Source: Dermacoccus abyssi (lineage in GTDB: Bacteria > Actinomycetota > Actinomycetes > Actinomycetales > Dermatophilaceae). From it: 64,000 nucleotides of DNA. The stretch covers positions 1 through 64,000 of the forward strand of contig NZ_QWLM01000002.1 in assembly GCF_003515945.1 (NCBI RefSeq), given 5' to 3'. Both the position numbers and the translations under genes were made by a program. Under the pieces are notes generated by a model that was given only the letters and a program-made list of their open reading frames with translations, ran no database searches and was not told the origin of the DNA. Within the stretch, counting starts at the first letter, position 1; each line of letters starts with the position of its first letter. Of the stretch, positions 41,675 through 56,134 are shown one piece after another.

Positions 41675-42817
41675 TCAGTCCTGATCGGTGGCGACGCCGT
41701 CCGTCGCGTCGGCCTCGTCACGCGGCTCGTCGTCGATGACCGCGCCCGACTCGGCTGCGAGCGCCTGCGCGGTCGGGGTGTTCTCGAAGGAGCGCACGAG
41801 CTTGCGCATCTTCTTGTCGGACACGGGGCGCTCGCCGACGGCGTCCGGGGTCCACGCGTCGTCCGGCGTCTGCGGCGGGTTGCCGTTGTCCGTGGCGCCG
41901 CCTCCGGCAGAGTCCTCGCCGTAGGCGCCCTTGGCCGGGCGACGCTTGCGCAGCGGGGCCTCGACGCCGTCCGCGAGACGGCGCGTGGAGATGAGGAAGC
42001 CGGTGTGGGCGTGCATACGGTGTTCGGGGCGCACCGCGAGACCTTCGAGGTGCCAGCCGCGCACGAGGCTCTCCCATGCCTGCGGTTCGGTGAAGCCACC
42101 GTGCTCGCGGGTGGCCTCCGCGACGCGCGACAACTGGGTCGCCGTGGCCACGTAACAGATGAGGACGCCGCCGGGGGCGAGCGCGTCGTAGGTCACGTCG
42201 AGGCACTCCCACGGCGCGAGCATGTCGAGCACGACGCGGTCGATCGTGCCGGCCTCCACGATCTGCGGGAGCATGTCGACGAGGTCACCGATCGTGATGC
42301 TCCACGCCGGGTGGTCGGTGCCGAAGAACTCGCGCGCGTTGCCGGCGGCGATGGCGGCGAAGTCCTCACGACGCTCGAACGAGTAGACACGGCCGTGCTC
42401 GCCGACCGAACGCAGCAGCGACATCGACAGGGCGCCCGAACCGACACCGGCCTCGACGACGCGAGCGCCGGGGAAGACATCGGCCATGGTGACGATCTGG
42501 CCGGCGTCCTTGGGGTAGACGACGGCGGCGCCGCGCGGCATCGACATGACGTAGTCGGACAGCAGAGGACGCAGGGCGAGGTACTCGACGCCGGCGGTGT
42601 TCGTGATGGTGACGCCGTCGGGCGAGCCGATCAGGTCGTCGTGGCGCACGAAGCCGCGGTGGGTGTGGAACTGCTTGCCCGGCGTCAGCGTGATCGTGTG
42701 CATGCGGCCCTTGGGGTCGGTGAGCTGGATGCGCTCACCCTCGCGGAAGGGGCCGCGGCGGTACTCGGCTCCCGTGGGTGCGGCGGGAAGGTCGGACGGG
42801 CGATCGGCGTCGGTCAT
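41675..42817 (-). CDS. trmI: tRNA (adenine-N1)-methyltransferase TrmI
   Basis: A 380-residue SAM-dependent enzyme that methylates A58 of tRNA. After an N-terminal beta domain (FREGERIQLTDPKGRMHTITLTPG) come YPKDAGQIVTMADVFPGARVVEAGVGSGALSMSLLRSVG (SAM-binding GAGSG motif, about residues 112-125) and DMLAPWECLDVTYDALAPGGVLICY. About 85 C-terminal residues are acidic, disordered-looking and not part of the core enzyme. TAAACT 7 nt before the ATG suggests a leaderless start. It lies 10 nt after the M50 protease gene. Confidence 0.94.
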   Translation of the reverse strand: MTDADRPSDLPAAPTGAEYRRGPFREGERIQLTDPKGRMHTITLTPGKQFHTHRGFVRHDDLIGSPDGVTITNTAGVEYLALRPLLSDYVMSMPRGAAVVYPKDAGQIVTMADVFPGARVVEAGVGSGALSMSLLRSVGEHGRVYSFERREDFAAIAAGNAREFFGTDHPAWSITIGDLVDMLPQIVEAGTIDRVVLDMLAPWECLDVTYDALAPGGVLICYVATATQLSRVAEATREHGGFTEPQAWESLVRGWHLEGLAVRPEHRMHAHTGFLISTRRLADGVEAPLRKRRPAKGAYGEDSAGGGATDNGNPPQTPDDAWTPDAVGERPVSDKKMRKLVRSFENTPTAQALAAESGAVIDDEPRDEADATDGVATDQD

Positions 42818-42827
42818 GCCGAGAAGT

Positions 42828-43991
42828 TTAGGTGGTACGCAGGTCGCGGCCTTGCGCTCCCGCGTGCGCCTGCAGGGCGCGCTCGAGATCGCTGAGCAGG
42901 ACGACGCCGATGACCTGCTCGCCGTGCGGCGGCGCGGCGGCCGGCGCGGGCTGCGTGACGACGACGAGCTGCGGCGTTGTGTCGCCCTCGAAACCCGGAA
43001 GGACGGCGGTGATGTCAGCCTGGGTGTCGGCGACGATGGCGGTGGCGCCGGAAACGATTGCTTCGGCGATCGCACTGGCCGGCACCCGGTCACGCTGCTC
43101 CAGCGGAACCCGCACGTGAGCGCCGGGCGGGACGACGGCGACGGGTTCGTTGGAAGCTCCGAGCAGGACGACGGGGTCCGGCCCCTCGGGGAGCGCCGAG
43201 ACGGGCGTGTCGGCGGCGGCTGACACTGCGGGGCGCATCACCTGGGCCACTCGGATGCCGGAGAGGAATTCCCGGTTCGTGCCCACGGTGACGGCGGTGC
43301 TGGCACCTCGCCACAGGAACATGGCGATGAGCGCGAACCACATGAGGTTCCACGTCGAGCCCTCGCCGCGAAGCACCGGCACGAGGGCCCAGAGCACGAC
43401 GGCGACAGCGACGATTCGGCCGCACCAGCCCGCGGCCTTCATGCCCTTGGCCCGGCTACCGGTGACCTTCCACACGAGGGCGTCGACGATGAACCCGCCG
43501 TCGAGAGGCAGCCCGGGCAGGAGGTTGAACAACCCGACGAAGCCGTTGCTGAAGGTGAACGCGAGCAGCAGCAGATGGCCCGCGCCGTCACCGCTCGACT
43601 GGGTGAGGGCGAACCATCCGGCGCCGGCGAGGACGAGGTTCGTCAGGGGCCCGACGACGGCGACGAGCGCCGAGTGCCCGGGTGTCGCGTCGGGTGAGTC
43701 GTAGGCCGTGTGGCCGCCCCACAGGTCGGCGACGATGCGGTTGACGCGGTAACCACAGGCCTGGCCGACGACGGCGTGAGCAGCCTCGTGCGCGAGCACG
43801 CTGACGAGCAGGAGCACGGCGTACGCGGCCGCGAGCAGGTAGGCGCCGGCTCCCCATTCGGGGTGCAGTCGGGCGACCTGCGGGCCGAAGAGCGCGACGA
43901 TGACGAGGGCGATGATCGGCCAGGATCGGCCGATGTAGACGGGCACGCCGCGCAGCGTGGCGATCTTGAGACCCGGGGACGTCGACGGCAT
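42828..43991 (-). CDS. site-2 protease (M50 family) with CBS-like region
   Basis: A 387-residue intramembrane metalloprotease of the Rip3/SpoIVFB type. Zinc motif HEAAH at residues 68-72 and the third ligand in LLPGLPLDGG (about residue 167) are intact within about six membrane helices. The C-terminal 140 residues form a CBS-domain-like cytosolic part (VAQVMRPAVSAAADTPVSALPE, GVVLLSDLERAL). Substrates are probably membrane proteins such as anti-sigma factors, not identified here. TAGGCT 6 nt upstream supports a leaderless ATG. Confidence 0.9.
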   Translation of the reverse strand: MPSTSPGLKIATLRGVPVYIGRSWPIIALVIVALFGPQVARLHPEWGAGAYLLAAAYAVLLLVSVLAHEAAHAVVGQACGYRVNRIVADLWGGHTAYDSPDATPGHSALVAVVGPLTNLVLAGAGWFALTQSSGDGAGHLLLLAFTFSNGFVGLFNLLPGLPLDGGFIVDALVWKVTGSRAKGMKAAGWCGRIVAVAVVLWALVPVLRGEGSTWNLMWFALIAMFLWRGASTAVTVGTNREFLSGIRVAQVMRPAVSAAADTPVSALPEGPDPVVLLGASNEPVAVVPPGAHVRVPLEQRDRVPASAIAEAIVSGATAIVADTQADITAVLPGFEGDTTPQLVVVTQPAPAAAPPHGEQVIGVVLLSDLERALQAHAGAQGRDLRTT

Positions 43992-44060
43992 GAGGAAAGC
44001 CTAAGCGGCGTGGCTCGGCGTCGCTCGGGCGGTGTGAGTTACGCGCGATAGGCTCGCTGA

Positions 44061-44906
44061 ATGGTCGCCGCGCTGTCCCCCTCACGAGCGTCCGATTTCA
44101 TGCAGTGCCCGCTGCTCTACCGCTTCCGCGTCATCGACAAGCTACCCGAGCCGCCGAGCCCGGCCGCGGCGCGCGGCACGCTCGTCCATTCGGTGCTCGA
44201 GCGCATCTTCGACGTCGAGGCGCCGCAGCGAACACTCGAGTACGCGCTCTCCCTCGTCCCGCACGCGTGGGAGGACATGCTCGCCGACGAACCCGAACTC
44301 GCCGAACTCGCGGGCGGCACGCCCCACGACCTCGCGACGTGGTTGCGCGACGCCGAGAAGCTCGTCGAGAAGTGGTTCGACCTGGAGAACCCGCAGCACC
44401 TCGAACCCGCCGAACGCGAGCTCTACGTCGAAGCCGACCTCGACGGCCTCACCCTGCGTGGGTACATCGACCGGCTCGACGTAGCACCCGGCGGGCAAAT
44501 CCGCGTCGTCGACTACAAGACGGGGCGCTCGCCGTCGGAGCTCTTCGAGGGCAAGGCCCTGTTCCAGATGAAGTTCTACGCGCTCGTCATCTGGCGAACT
44601 CGAGGCGTCATGCCGCTCATGCTCCAGCTCGTCTACCTCGGCAACAGCCAATTCGTGCGCTACCAGCCCGGCGAGGACGACCTGCGGGCTCTCGAGCGCA
44701 AAATCACGGCTCTGTGGCGAGCCATCGAGCGCGCCGCGCAGACGGGTGACTGGCGTCCACGCAAGTCGTTCCTCTGCGGCTGGTGCGACCACAAGTCGCT
44801 GTGTCCCGCCTGGGGCGGCACTCCCCCGCCGCTGCCCGACAATGCCGGCGTGCTCGCCCTCGACCCGCACGCGAGCGCCGACCTGGGGGATGTCGACGGT
44901 GACTGA
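44061..44906 (+). CDS. RecB-family PD-(D/E)XK exonuclease
   Basis: A 281-residue stand-alone nuclease related to the RecB C-terminal domain and Cas4. LSPSRASDFMQCPLLYRFRVIDKLPEPPSPAAARGTLVHSVLERIFD opens the fold with its first Cys; the catalytic motif is IRVVDYKTGRSPSELFEGKALFQMKFYALVIW (Asp about 150, Lys about 152). The C-terminal FLCGWCDHKSLCPAW gives three Cys, consistent with an iron-sulphur cluster as in AddB/Cas4. No CRISPR array is nearby; this gene is a common actinobacterial housekeeping neighbour of trmI. TAGGCT 6 nt before the ATG suggests leaderless transcription. Confidence 0.92.
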   Translation: MVAALSPSRASDFMQCPLLYRFRVIDKLPEPPSPAAARGTLVHSVLERIFDVEAPQRTLEYALSLVPHAWEDMLADEPELAELAGGTPHDLATWLRDAEKLVEKWFDLENPQHLEPAERELYVEADLDGLTLRGYIDRLDVAPGGQIRVVDYKTGRSPSELFEGKALFQMKFYALVIWRTRGVMPLMLQLVYLGNSQFVRYQPGEDDLRALERKITALWRAIERAAQTGDWRPRKSFLCGWCDHKSLCPAWGGTPPPLPDNAGVLALDPHASADLGDVDGD

Positions 44907-44947
44907 GCCCGAGTGAGCGCTTTCGCTACCCTGCAGTGTCGGTCTGG

Positions 44948-46060
44948 CTAGGCGTATCGACGTGCGGATGCGCGGATGGCCTCGGCGTGCTCGTACAGAT
45001 CCTCTAGGGTCTCGATCTCGTGTCGAGTCTCGTTCTTGTTTTCGTCGAATAATCCGAGATACTTCTTGCTCTTCCCGTTAAACCAAAGTCGAGCGATAGG
45101 CTTTCGGTTGTTGTCGTCGATCAAGATGGCAAAATACGACTTTGCGTCACGGCCCGCAATCCTAATTGGCTTTAGTTCGCTGCATGCGATAGCCTTGACG
45201 ATTTGGTATCCCTCCAGCTCCTCCTCCGTGGTGAATACATCGGAGTCTATGGCAATGTGATCCTCGACGGCCGGCCCACTCGTGACACTCTCATGCTCAC
45301 CCTGAGGCGTCTCGCCCCGCTCGCTGGGGGAGGTCGGCGAGTAGTCACTTCCGAGTGCCTTCTTGAGGCGATCGTTGACTCTCTCGTTCAAGAATTGGGA
45401 GCAAGCCTTCTCGACTAGCTTTGTGAAAGTGTCGCGAACCTCGACAGTCAGTCGACGGCTGTAGACCTGCGACGCGAACAGGCGGACGAAGTCGTCCTGT
45501 GGTGCGGAAAACTCGTCTGCGATCAGGCGTTTGATGGCGCCGACGTACTTTAGCTCCTCGGCTGCGTTGATGATCGAATCAAGATCGAAGGTCTCCTTTG
45601 TTAGCTTTTGAAGCTCGGGAAGAAGGGTTGTGTCGACCTCAAGAAGATCTAGAACTAGAAATGGGCGGTCATCCATCTTGTTGGGTGCATCTAGGTCGGT
45701 GTAGAAGTTGTATACTTGCCCATTGGTGAGTATGGCGATCCGCGCGTTGGTGACCGAAAAGTAGCGGAAGAGTTGTGACGCGTGCTCAATTCGGAGTTCT
45801 GCCATGCTGGGCTTGCACTCGATGAGAATCTGAACCTCCGAGTCCTTCAGGATGGCATAGTCGACTTTCTCGCCCTTCTTTATTCCGACATCTGCGGTGA
45901 ATTCTGGAACCACCTCGAGCGGGTCGAAGACGTCGTAGCCTAGGATGCTGCTGATGAAGGGCATTACAAAAGCGTTCTTTGTCGCCTCTTCCGTTTGAAT
46001 AACGTCCTTTTGGCTTGCGATCTTCTCGGCCAGGGTGAACAGCCGTTGCTCAAAGCTCAT
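44948..46060 (-). CDS. orphan type I restriction HsdR N-terminal-like nuclease
   Basis: A 370-residue protein. Residues 1-165 match the endonuclease part of type I R subunits: TEEATKNAFVMPFISSILGYDVFDPLEVVPEFTADVGIKKGEKVDYAILKDSEVQILIECKP, where D and ExK (about residues 65-81) form the PD-(D/E)XK site, followed by LFRYFSVTNARIAILTNGQVYNFYTDLD. The C-terminal half holds a charged linker (PTSPSERGETPQGEHESV) and a beta-rich segment with KSYFAILIDDNNRKPIARLWFNGKSKKYLGLFDENK. No helicase, HsdM or HsdS is present. GC is lower than in neighbours and several codons are AT-ending, indicating transfer. It may act in defence or be a remnant. Confidence 0.8.
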   Translation of the reverse strand: MSFEQRLFTLAEKIASQKDVIQTEEATKNAFVMPFISSILGYDVFDPLEVVPEFTADVGIKKGEKVDYAILKDSEVQILIECKPSMAELRIEHASQLFRYFSVTNARIAILTNGQVYNFYTDLDAPNKMDDRPFLVLDLLEVDTTLLPELQKLTKETFDLDSIINAAEELKYVGAIKRLIADEFSAPQDDFVRLFASQVYSRRLTVEVRDTFTKLVEKACSQFLNERVNDRLKKALGSDYSPTSPSERGETPQGEHESVTSGPAVEDHIAIDSDVFTTEEELEGYQIVKAIACSELKPIRIAGRDAKSYFAILIDDNNRKPIARLWFNGKSKKYLGLFDENKNETRHEIETLEDLYEHAEAIRASARRYA

Positions 46061-46248
46061 GGTGGGGTCCCTTCAAGGGTTCGGTTTTAGTGAACGATGT
46101 CACACCTGGTCGCCGGTGTCCCGAAGTCGTGAGGCGTTGTGTGGGTCTGGGCAACCGCCCGGGAGCGCCTGGAGTAGTGCAGGAATAGAGTCACCCGGGA
46201 TGTGGTTGGCAGATATGGTTTCAATTTCAACTACTTTCCCGAGGGGTC

Positions 46249-47439
46249 ATGCAGTTCGGAATCTTCACGGTCGGTGACGTCACGACGGACCCGACGACGG
46301 GTCGCACGATCAGCGAGCACCAGCGCATCGAGAACACCGTCGAGATGGCCAAGGTCGCCGACGAGGTCGGTCTCGACGTCTTCGCCACCGGTCAGCACCA
46401 CAACCCGCCCTTCGTCGCCCCCGCCAGCCCGCCCGTCCTCATGGGCAACCTCGCCGCGGTGACGAAGAACATCATCCTGTCGACCGCGACGACGCTCATC
46501 ACGACGACGGACCCGGTGCACATCGCCGAGGACTACGCCTACGCGCAGCACCTCGCCGACGGGCGCGTCGACCTCATGCTCGGACGCGGCAACACCGGAC
46601 CGGTCTACCCCTGGTTCGGCAAGGACATCCGTGAGGGCATCCCGCTGGCCATCGAGAACTACGCCCTGCTGCGCAAGCTGTGGAGCGAGGAGAACGTGAC
46701 GTGGGAGGGCAAGTTCCGCACGCCGCTGCAGGGCTTCACCTCGACCCCGCGCCCGCTCGACGGCGTCGCGCCGTTCGTCTGGCACGGATCGATTCGCAGC
46801 CCCGAGATCGCGGAGCAGGCCGCCTACTACGGTGACGGTTTCTTCCACAACCACATCTTCTGGCCGCCGCAGCACGCCGCGCAGATGGTGCAGTTCTACC
46901 GGGAGCGCTTTGAGCACTACGGTCACGGCCGAGCGCAGGACGCGATCGTCGGTCTGGGTGGGCAGGTGTTCATGGCCGAGTCGAAGGCGAAGGCGATGGA
47001 GACGTTCCGCCCCTACTTCGATCACGCGCCGGTCTACGGCGGGGCGGGTTCGTTGGAGGACTACACGCGTCAGACGCCGCTGACGGTCGGCACGCCGGAC
47101 GAGGTCGTCGAGGCCACGCTCGGCTTCCGCGACTACGTCGGTGACTACCAGCGTCAGCTGTTCCTCATCGACCACGCCGGGTTGCCGCACGCCGAGGTCA
47201 TGCACCAGATCGAGCTGCTCGGCACGAAGGTCGTGCCGCAGCTGCGCGCCGAGATGGACGTCCGACGCGCCGCTGGCGTGCCAGACGCCCCGACGCATGC
47301 CAGCCTGCTGGCTGCGCGCGCTGCCCAGGCGACCGACACGCCCTCGGCTGACGCCGGTCAGATGGGCAGCGTCGAGACAGGTGCGCCGCGCGCTCCGAAG
47401 GTCGACGACGTGACGGGAACGCGCGCCGAAGACCGTTGA
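46249..47439 (+). CDS. luciferase-like FMN-dependent monooxygenase, CE1758 family
   Basis: A 396-residue TIM-barrel LLM-class flavin oxidoreductase. MQFGIFTVGDVT, VGLDVFATGQHHNPPFVAPASPPVLMGNLAA, DPVHIAEDYAYAQHLADGRVDLMLGRGNTGPVYPWFG and VWHGSIRSPEIAEQAAYYGDGFFHNHIFWP follow the CE1758-type pattern. Together with the adjoining NAD(P)H:FMN reductase it should form a two-component monooxygenase of unknown substrate. The last 50 residues are a low-complexity tail. A GAGGGG site precedes the ATG by 4 nt. Confidence 0.9.
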   Translation: MQFGIFTVGDVTTDPTTGRTISEHQRIENTVEMAKVADEVGLDVFATGQHHNPPFVAPASPPVLMGNLAAVTKNIILSTATTLITTTDPVHIAEDYAYAQHLADGRVDLMLGRGNTGPVYPWFGKDIREGIPLAIENYALLRKLWSEENVTWEGKFRTPLQGFTSTPRPLDGVAPFVWHGSIRSPEIAEQAAYYGDGFFHNHIFWPPQHAAQMVQFYRERFEHYGHGRAQDAIVGLGGQVFMAESKAKAMETFRPYFDHAPVYGGAGSLEDYTRQTPLTVGTPDEVVEATLGFRDYVGDYQRQLFLIDHAGLPHAEVMHQIELLGTKVVPQLRAEMDVRRAAGVPDAPTHASLLAARAAQATDTPSADAGQMGSVETGAPRAPKVDDVTGTRAEDR

Positions 47440-47541
47440 GCATCAGCCCGGTTCGCCGACAACTCGGATAACCGGGCCCGGCGGGCGACGCCGGTGGCGA
47501 CGTTCGGCCCAGACTCAGAGCAACGAGACGAAGGAGAACAG

Positions 47542-48252
47542 ATGACGAACTGGACGGCACGCCTCGCCGTGATCAGCGGCGGGCTGAGTGAGGAATCGTC
47601 GACGCATCGTCTCGCCCAGCTGCTGTGCGACGCGGTTGTCGAGAGTGCGCGGGAGCAGGGCGGCGAGGTCGTCGTCCAGCGGATCGACCTGCGGGCGCTG
47701 GCGCACGACATCACGACGGCGTCGTTGACGCGGTTCGCTCCCCCGGCGCTCGCGGACGCCTACGAGGTGCTGGGCGCGGCCGACGCCGTGGTCGCGGTGA
47801 CGCCGACGTACAAGGCGAGCTTCACGGGCTTGTTCAAGTCGTTCTGGGACGCGACTGCAGACGGCGTGCTGAGCGGCGTGCCCGTCATCGTCGGCGCGAC
47901 GGGCGGTTCCACCCGACACTCGCTTGTGACGGACACGGCCCTGCGACCGCTGTTCGCGTACATGAAGGCGCTCGTCATGCCGACGGCCGTCTACGCCTCG
48001 CCCGACGAATGGGCCGGGCGAGGCCTGGAAGCGCGTGCGAGCGAGGCTGCCGATGAGTTGACGCAGCAGCTAGAGCGCGGGCTCGGCGGAGCGGACGTGG
48101 CGGTGAACGGCAGTTCTGAGGCGCGCTCGTCCAAGGTTGAAGAGGCGCCGAGAACATCGTCGAAATCGTTTCGTACGCTTGCCGATACGCGCAATCGGGC
48201 GCGCGATCCGTTCGTCGCGGTGCCGACGATGGAAGAGATGTTGCGCGGCTGA
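47542..48252 (+). CDS. LLM-partnered FMN reductase, CE1759 family
   Basis: A 236-residue NADPH-dependent FMN reductase (flavodoxin-like fold) that supplies reduced FMN to the upstream monooxygenase. LAVISGGLSEESSTHRLAQLL is the FMN phosphate-binding loop; VVAVTPTYKASFTGLFKSFWDATADGVLSGVPVIVGATGGSTRHSLVTDTALRPLFAYM is typical for the family. The ATG at 47542 has an AAGGAGAA site. The last 55 residues are a Ser/Arg-rich tail. The gene pair is widespread in actinobacteria and lies 100 nt from its partner. Confidence 0.9.
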   Translation: MTNWTARLAVISGGLSEESSTHRLAQLLCDAVVESAREQGGEVVVQRIDLRALAHDITTASLTRFAPPALADAYEVLGAADAVVAVTPTYKASFTGLFKSFWDATADGVLSGVPVIVGATGGSTRHSLVTDTALRPLFAYMKALVMPTAVYASPDEWAGRGLEARASEAADELTQQLERGLGGADVAVNGSSEARSSKVEEAPRTSSKSFRTLADTRNRARDPFVAVPTMEEMLRG

Positions 48253-48265
48253 GCACGACTCGTGA

Positions 48266-50416
<2,151 letters not shown>

Positions 50417-50489
50417 CGGGTTCGCAACGGTGAGGCGTGGAGCGACGCGACTCCGCCCCTCACCGACTCTTGTCTCCGTCCGTGTCCAC

Positions 50490-50555
50490 CCCATCTGCGA
50501 TCTACGTCCACATGCGCGAACGGCGTACCCATCTGCGATTTTCGGTCACATTCGC
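50490..50555. repeat. two imperfect 28-bp direct repeats
   Basis: CCCATCTGCGAT begins both copies (50490-50517 and 50528-50555); the remainders, TCTACGTCCACATGCGC-like and TTTTCGGTCACATTCGC-like, agree at most positions. They lie in the 170-bp gap between the convergent thiC and HAD genes. Possibly an intergenic repeat family. Confidence 0.6.
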
Positions 50556-50587
50556 CTGTGCCACGGCCTGCCGGGCCGGCTCGAGCG

Positions 50588-51307
50588 TCAGCGCGTCGCC
50601 CGAGCCCGCTCTGCCAGACGCGGCAGGTCGTCGAGGCTGACGGCGGCGAGGTCGGGGACGACCACGAGGCCGTCGAGCTGCGGAATCTCGACGAGATGCG
50701 GCACGGCGAGCGTGGGGACGCCGGCCGCGACGGCCGAGCGCACGCCCGTCGCCGAATCCTCGATCGCGACGCACTGCTCGGGCGCGAGCGCGAGGTTGTG
50801 TGCGGCCCGCAGGTACGGCTCCGGGTGCGGCTTGCCGTGTTCGACCATGTCGCCGGTGACGACGACTTCGAACGTCCCCGCAGGCAGGGAATCGACGAGA
50901 ACCCGGGCGAACGACTCGTACGACATCGTGACGAGGGCGCACGGCAGACCCGCGTCGCGCGCCGCGAGCAGGAGCTCGCGAGCCCCCGGTCGCCACGGCA
51001 CGTGCTCACGCAGCTTGACGACGGCACGTTCGAGCAGGGCGTCGACAATCTCCTCCGGCGTGAGGGGAATGCCGGTCTGTTCCTTGATGATGCGCCCCGA
51101 GACGATGAGCGCGTTGCCGACCAGTTGGAACGCCTGGGCGTCGCTCCACGTGCCGCCGTGCGACTCGATGAGGTCGTTCTCGGCCTCCATCCAGTACGGC
51201 TCGGTGTCGATGAGTGTTCCGTCCATGTCCCACAGCACGCCGTGAGGCCTCGTCGGGGCGTGCGTGACACGCTGCTCGAGGCGCGTGAGGTGGGGCGTCG
51301 GGTTCAC
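50588..51307 (-). CDS. HAD-superfamily hydrolase (beta-phosphoglucomutase-like)
   Basis: A 239-residue HAD phosphatase: motif I GVLWDMDGTLIDTEPYWMEAE (about residues 23-43), motif II LVTMSYESF, motif III Lys in VEHGKPHPEPYL and motif IV CVAIEDSATGVRSAVAAGV. This is the group with a helical cap, as in beta-phosphoglucomutase and sugar-phosphate phosphatases; the substrate is unknown. GTG 51307 lies 2 nt after the metH stop, so the two genes are translationally coupled. The longer frame to 51484 is inside metH and is rejected. Confidence 0.87.
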   Translation of the reverse strand: MNPTPHLTRLEQRVTHAPTRPHGVLWDMDGTLIDTEPYWMEAENDLIESHGGTWSDAQAFQLVGNALIVSGRIIKEQTGIPLTPEEIVDALLERAVVKLREHVPWRPGARELLLAARDAGLPCALVTMSYESFARVLVDSLPAGTFEVVVTGDMVEHGKPHPEPYLRAAHNLALAPEQCVAIEDSATGVRSAVAAGVPTLAVPHLVEIPQLDGLVVVPDLAAVSLDDLPRLAERARATR

Positions 51308-51309
51308 GG

Positions 51310-55086
<3,777 letters not shown>

Positions 55087-55219
55087 GTGACGTCCCTTCA
55101 CCGAAGATGGTCTGAACGCCACATGCTAAGCGGGAGCGAGGTACCGGCCTTGGTGCGCGCAGCCTCGTGGCCGCATACTGGAACGCTTGCCGATCTTTCG
55201 ACCCGAAGGGGTGCCCGCA

Positions 55220-56065
55220 GTGCGTCGTCACTTCGAACTCGTCACCGAGACCGCGCCCACCGTCATCGTCGCGTTCCAGGGGTGGAACGACGTGTCCGGT
55301 GCGGCCCTGGACGCCGTCGACCACCTCGTCACCCAGACGAAGGCCCGGCTGTGGGCCGACATCGATCCTCAGGACTACTACGACTTCCAGGTCAACCAGC
55401 CGCGCGTCGACGTCGTCGACGGCGAGCGGCGCATCATCTGGCGCACGACCGAGGTCCACCACGCGGTGATGGCCGGGGTGGGTGATGTGCTGCTCGTCAA
55501 GGGCATCGAACCGTCGTTCCGCTGGAAGGCGTTCCTCGACGAACTGCTCACGATGCTCGACGACGTGAACCCCCGTCGCGTGGTCCTGTGCGGCGTGCTC
55601 GACGGCGAAGTGGCCCACACGCGTCCGTTCCCCGTCGCCTTCACGTCCCCTCAGCCGGTGACCCGGGCGGCCCACGACGCACGGACACCCACCTACATCG
55701 GACCGACGGGCATCGTCGGGGTGCTCGTCGATGCTCTCGGTCGCACTGCGTACGAGACGCTCTCGATGTGGGTGACCGTTCCTCGATACGCGCTCGGTGG
55801 GCCCCAGCCGAAGGTCTCCCTGACCGTCGTCAGCGCGCTGGAGCGCCTTCTCGAGACGCCGCTTCCCCTGGCCGATCTCGAGGAGCAGGCGCGTGCGTGG
55901 GAACGGGGTGTGAGCGACCTCGTGGCGGAGGACGGTGAGATGGCGTCCTACGTCGACACGCTCGAGAACACCGTCGACGTCACCGAACTGCCCGAGGCGT
56001 CGGGAGACGCCATCGCGCAGGAGTTCGAGCAGTTCCTGCGCCGCCGCGACGACGACCAGCTCTGA
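55220..56065 (+). CDS. PAC2 family protein
   Basis: A 281-residue protein of the PAC2 family, named after a eukaryotic proteasome assembly chaperone; its bacterial role is unproven. Characteristic are VIVAFQGWNDVSGAALDAVDHL, DPQDYYDFQVNQPRVDVVDGERRIIWRTTEVH, LLVKGIEPSFRWKAFLDELL and YIGPTGIVGVLVDALG. The GTG at 55220 has AAGGGG 8 nt upstream; GTG 55211 is an alternative. It is transcribed away from metH and lies near mshC, as in other actinobacteria. The window otherwise lacks the 20S subunits. Confidence 0.88.
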   Translation: MRRHFELVTETAPTVIVAFQGWNDVSGAALDAVDHLVTQTKARLWADIDPQDYYDFQVNQPRVDVVDGERRIIWRTTEVHHAVMAGVGDVLLVKGIEPSFRWKAFLDELLTMLDDVNPRRVVLCGVLDGEVAHTRPFPVAFTSPQPVTRAAHDARTPTYIGPTGIVGVLVDALGRTAYETLSMWVTVPRYALGGPQPKVSLTVVSALERLLETPLPLADLEEQARAWERGVSDLVAEDGEMASYVDTLENTVDVTELPEASGDAIAQEFEQFLRRRDDDQL

Positions 56066-56081
56066 GCGCACGAACAAGGAC

Positions 56082-56109
56082 CGGCCCGCCTCCAGGTGGG
56101 GACGGGCCG
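56082..56109. terminator. hairpin between PAC2 and mshC
   Basis: CGGCCCG (56082-56088) pairs with CGGGCCG (56103-56109), with some inner pairing. It lies between two convergent genes. Confidence 0.55.
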
Positions 56110-56134
56110 ATCCTCGCGAGAGTCGGAGTGTGAC

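Noticed and set aside
44061-44906. Cas4
   Set aside because: It shares the RecB fold and C-terminal Cys cluster, but its length, motif spacing and conserved trmI/M50 neighbourhood fit the actinobacterial RecB-family exonuclease.
55087-55219. Cobalamin riboswitch upstream of metH
   Set aside because: The gap is short and contains no B12-box-like GCCACTG element; only an ordinary promoter-sized region is present.
55220-56065. PAC2 protein as evidence for a proteasome
   Set aside because: PAC2-family proteins are widespread in actinobacteria regardless of 20S genes, and their bacterial function is unknown.
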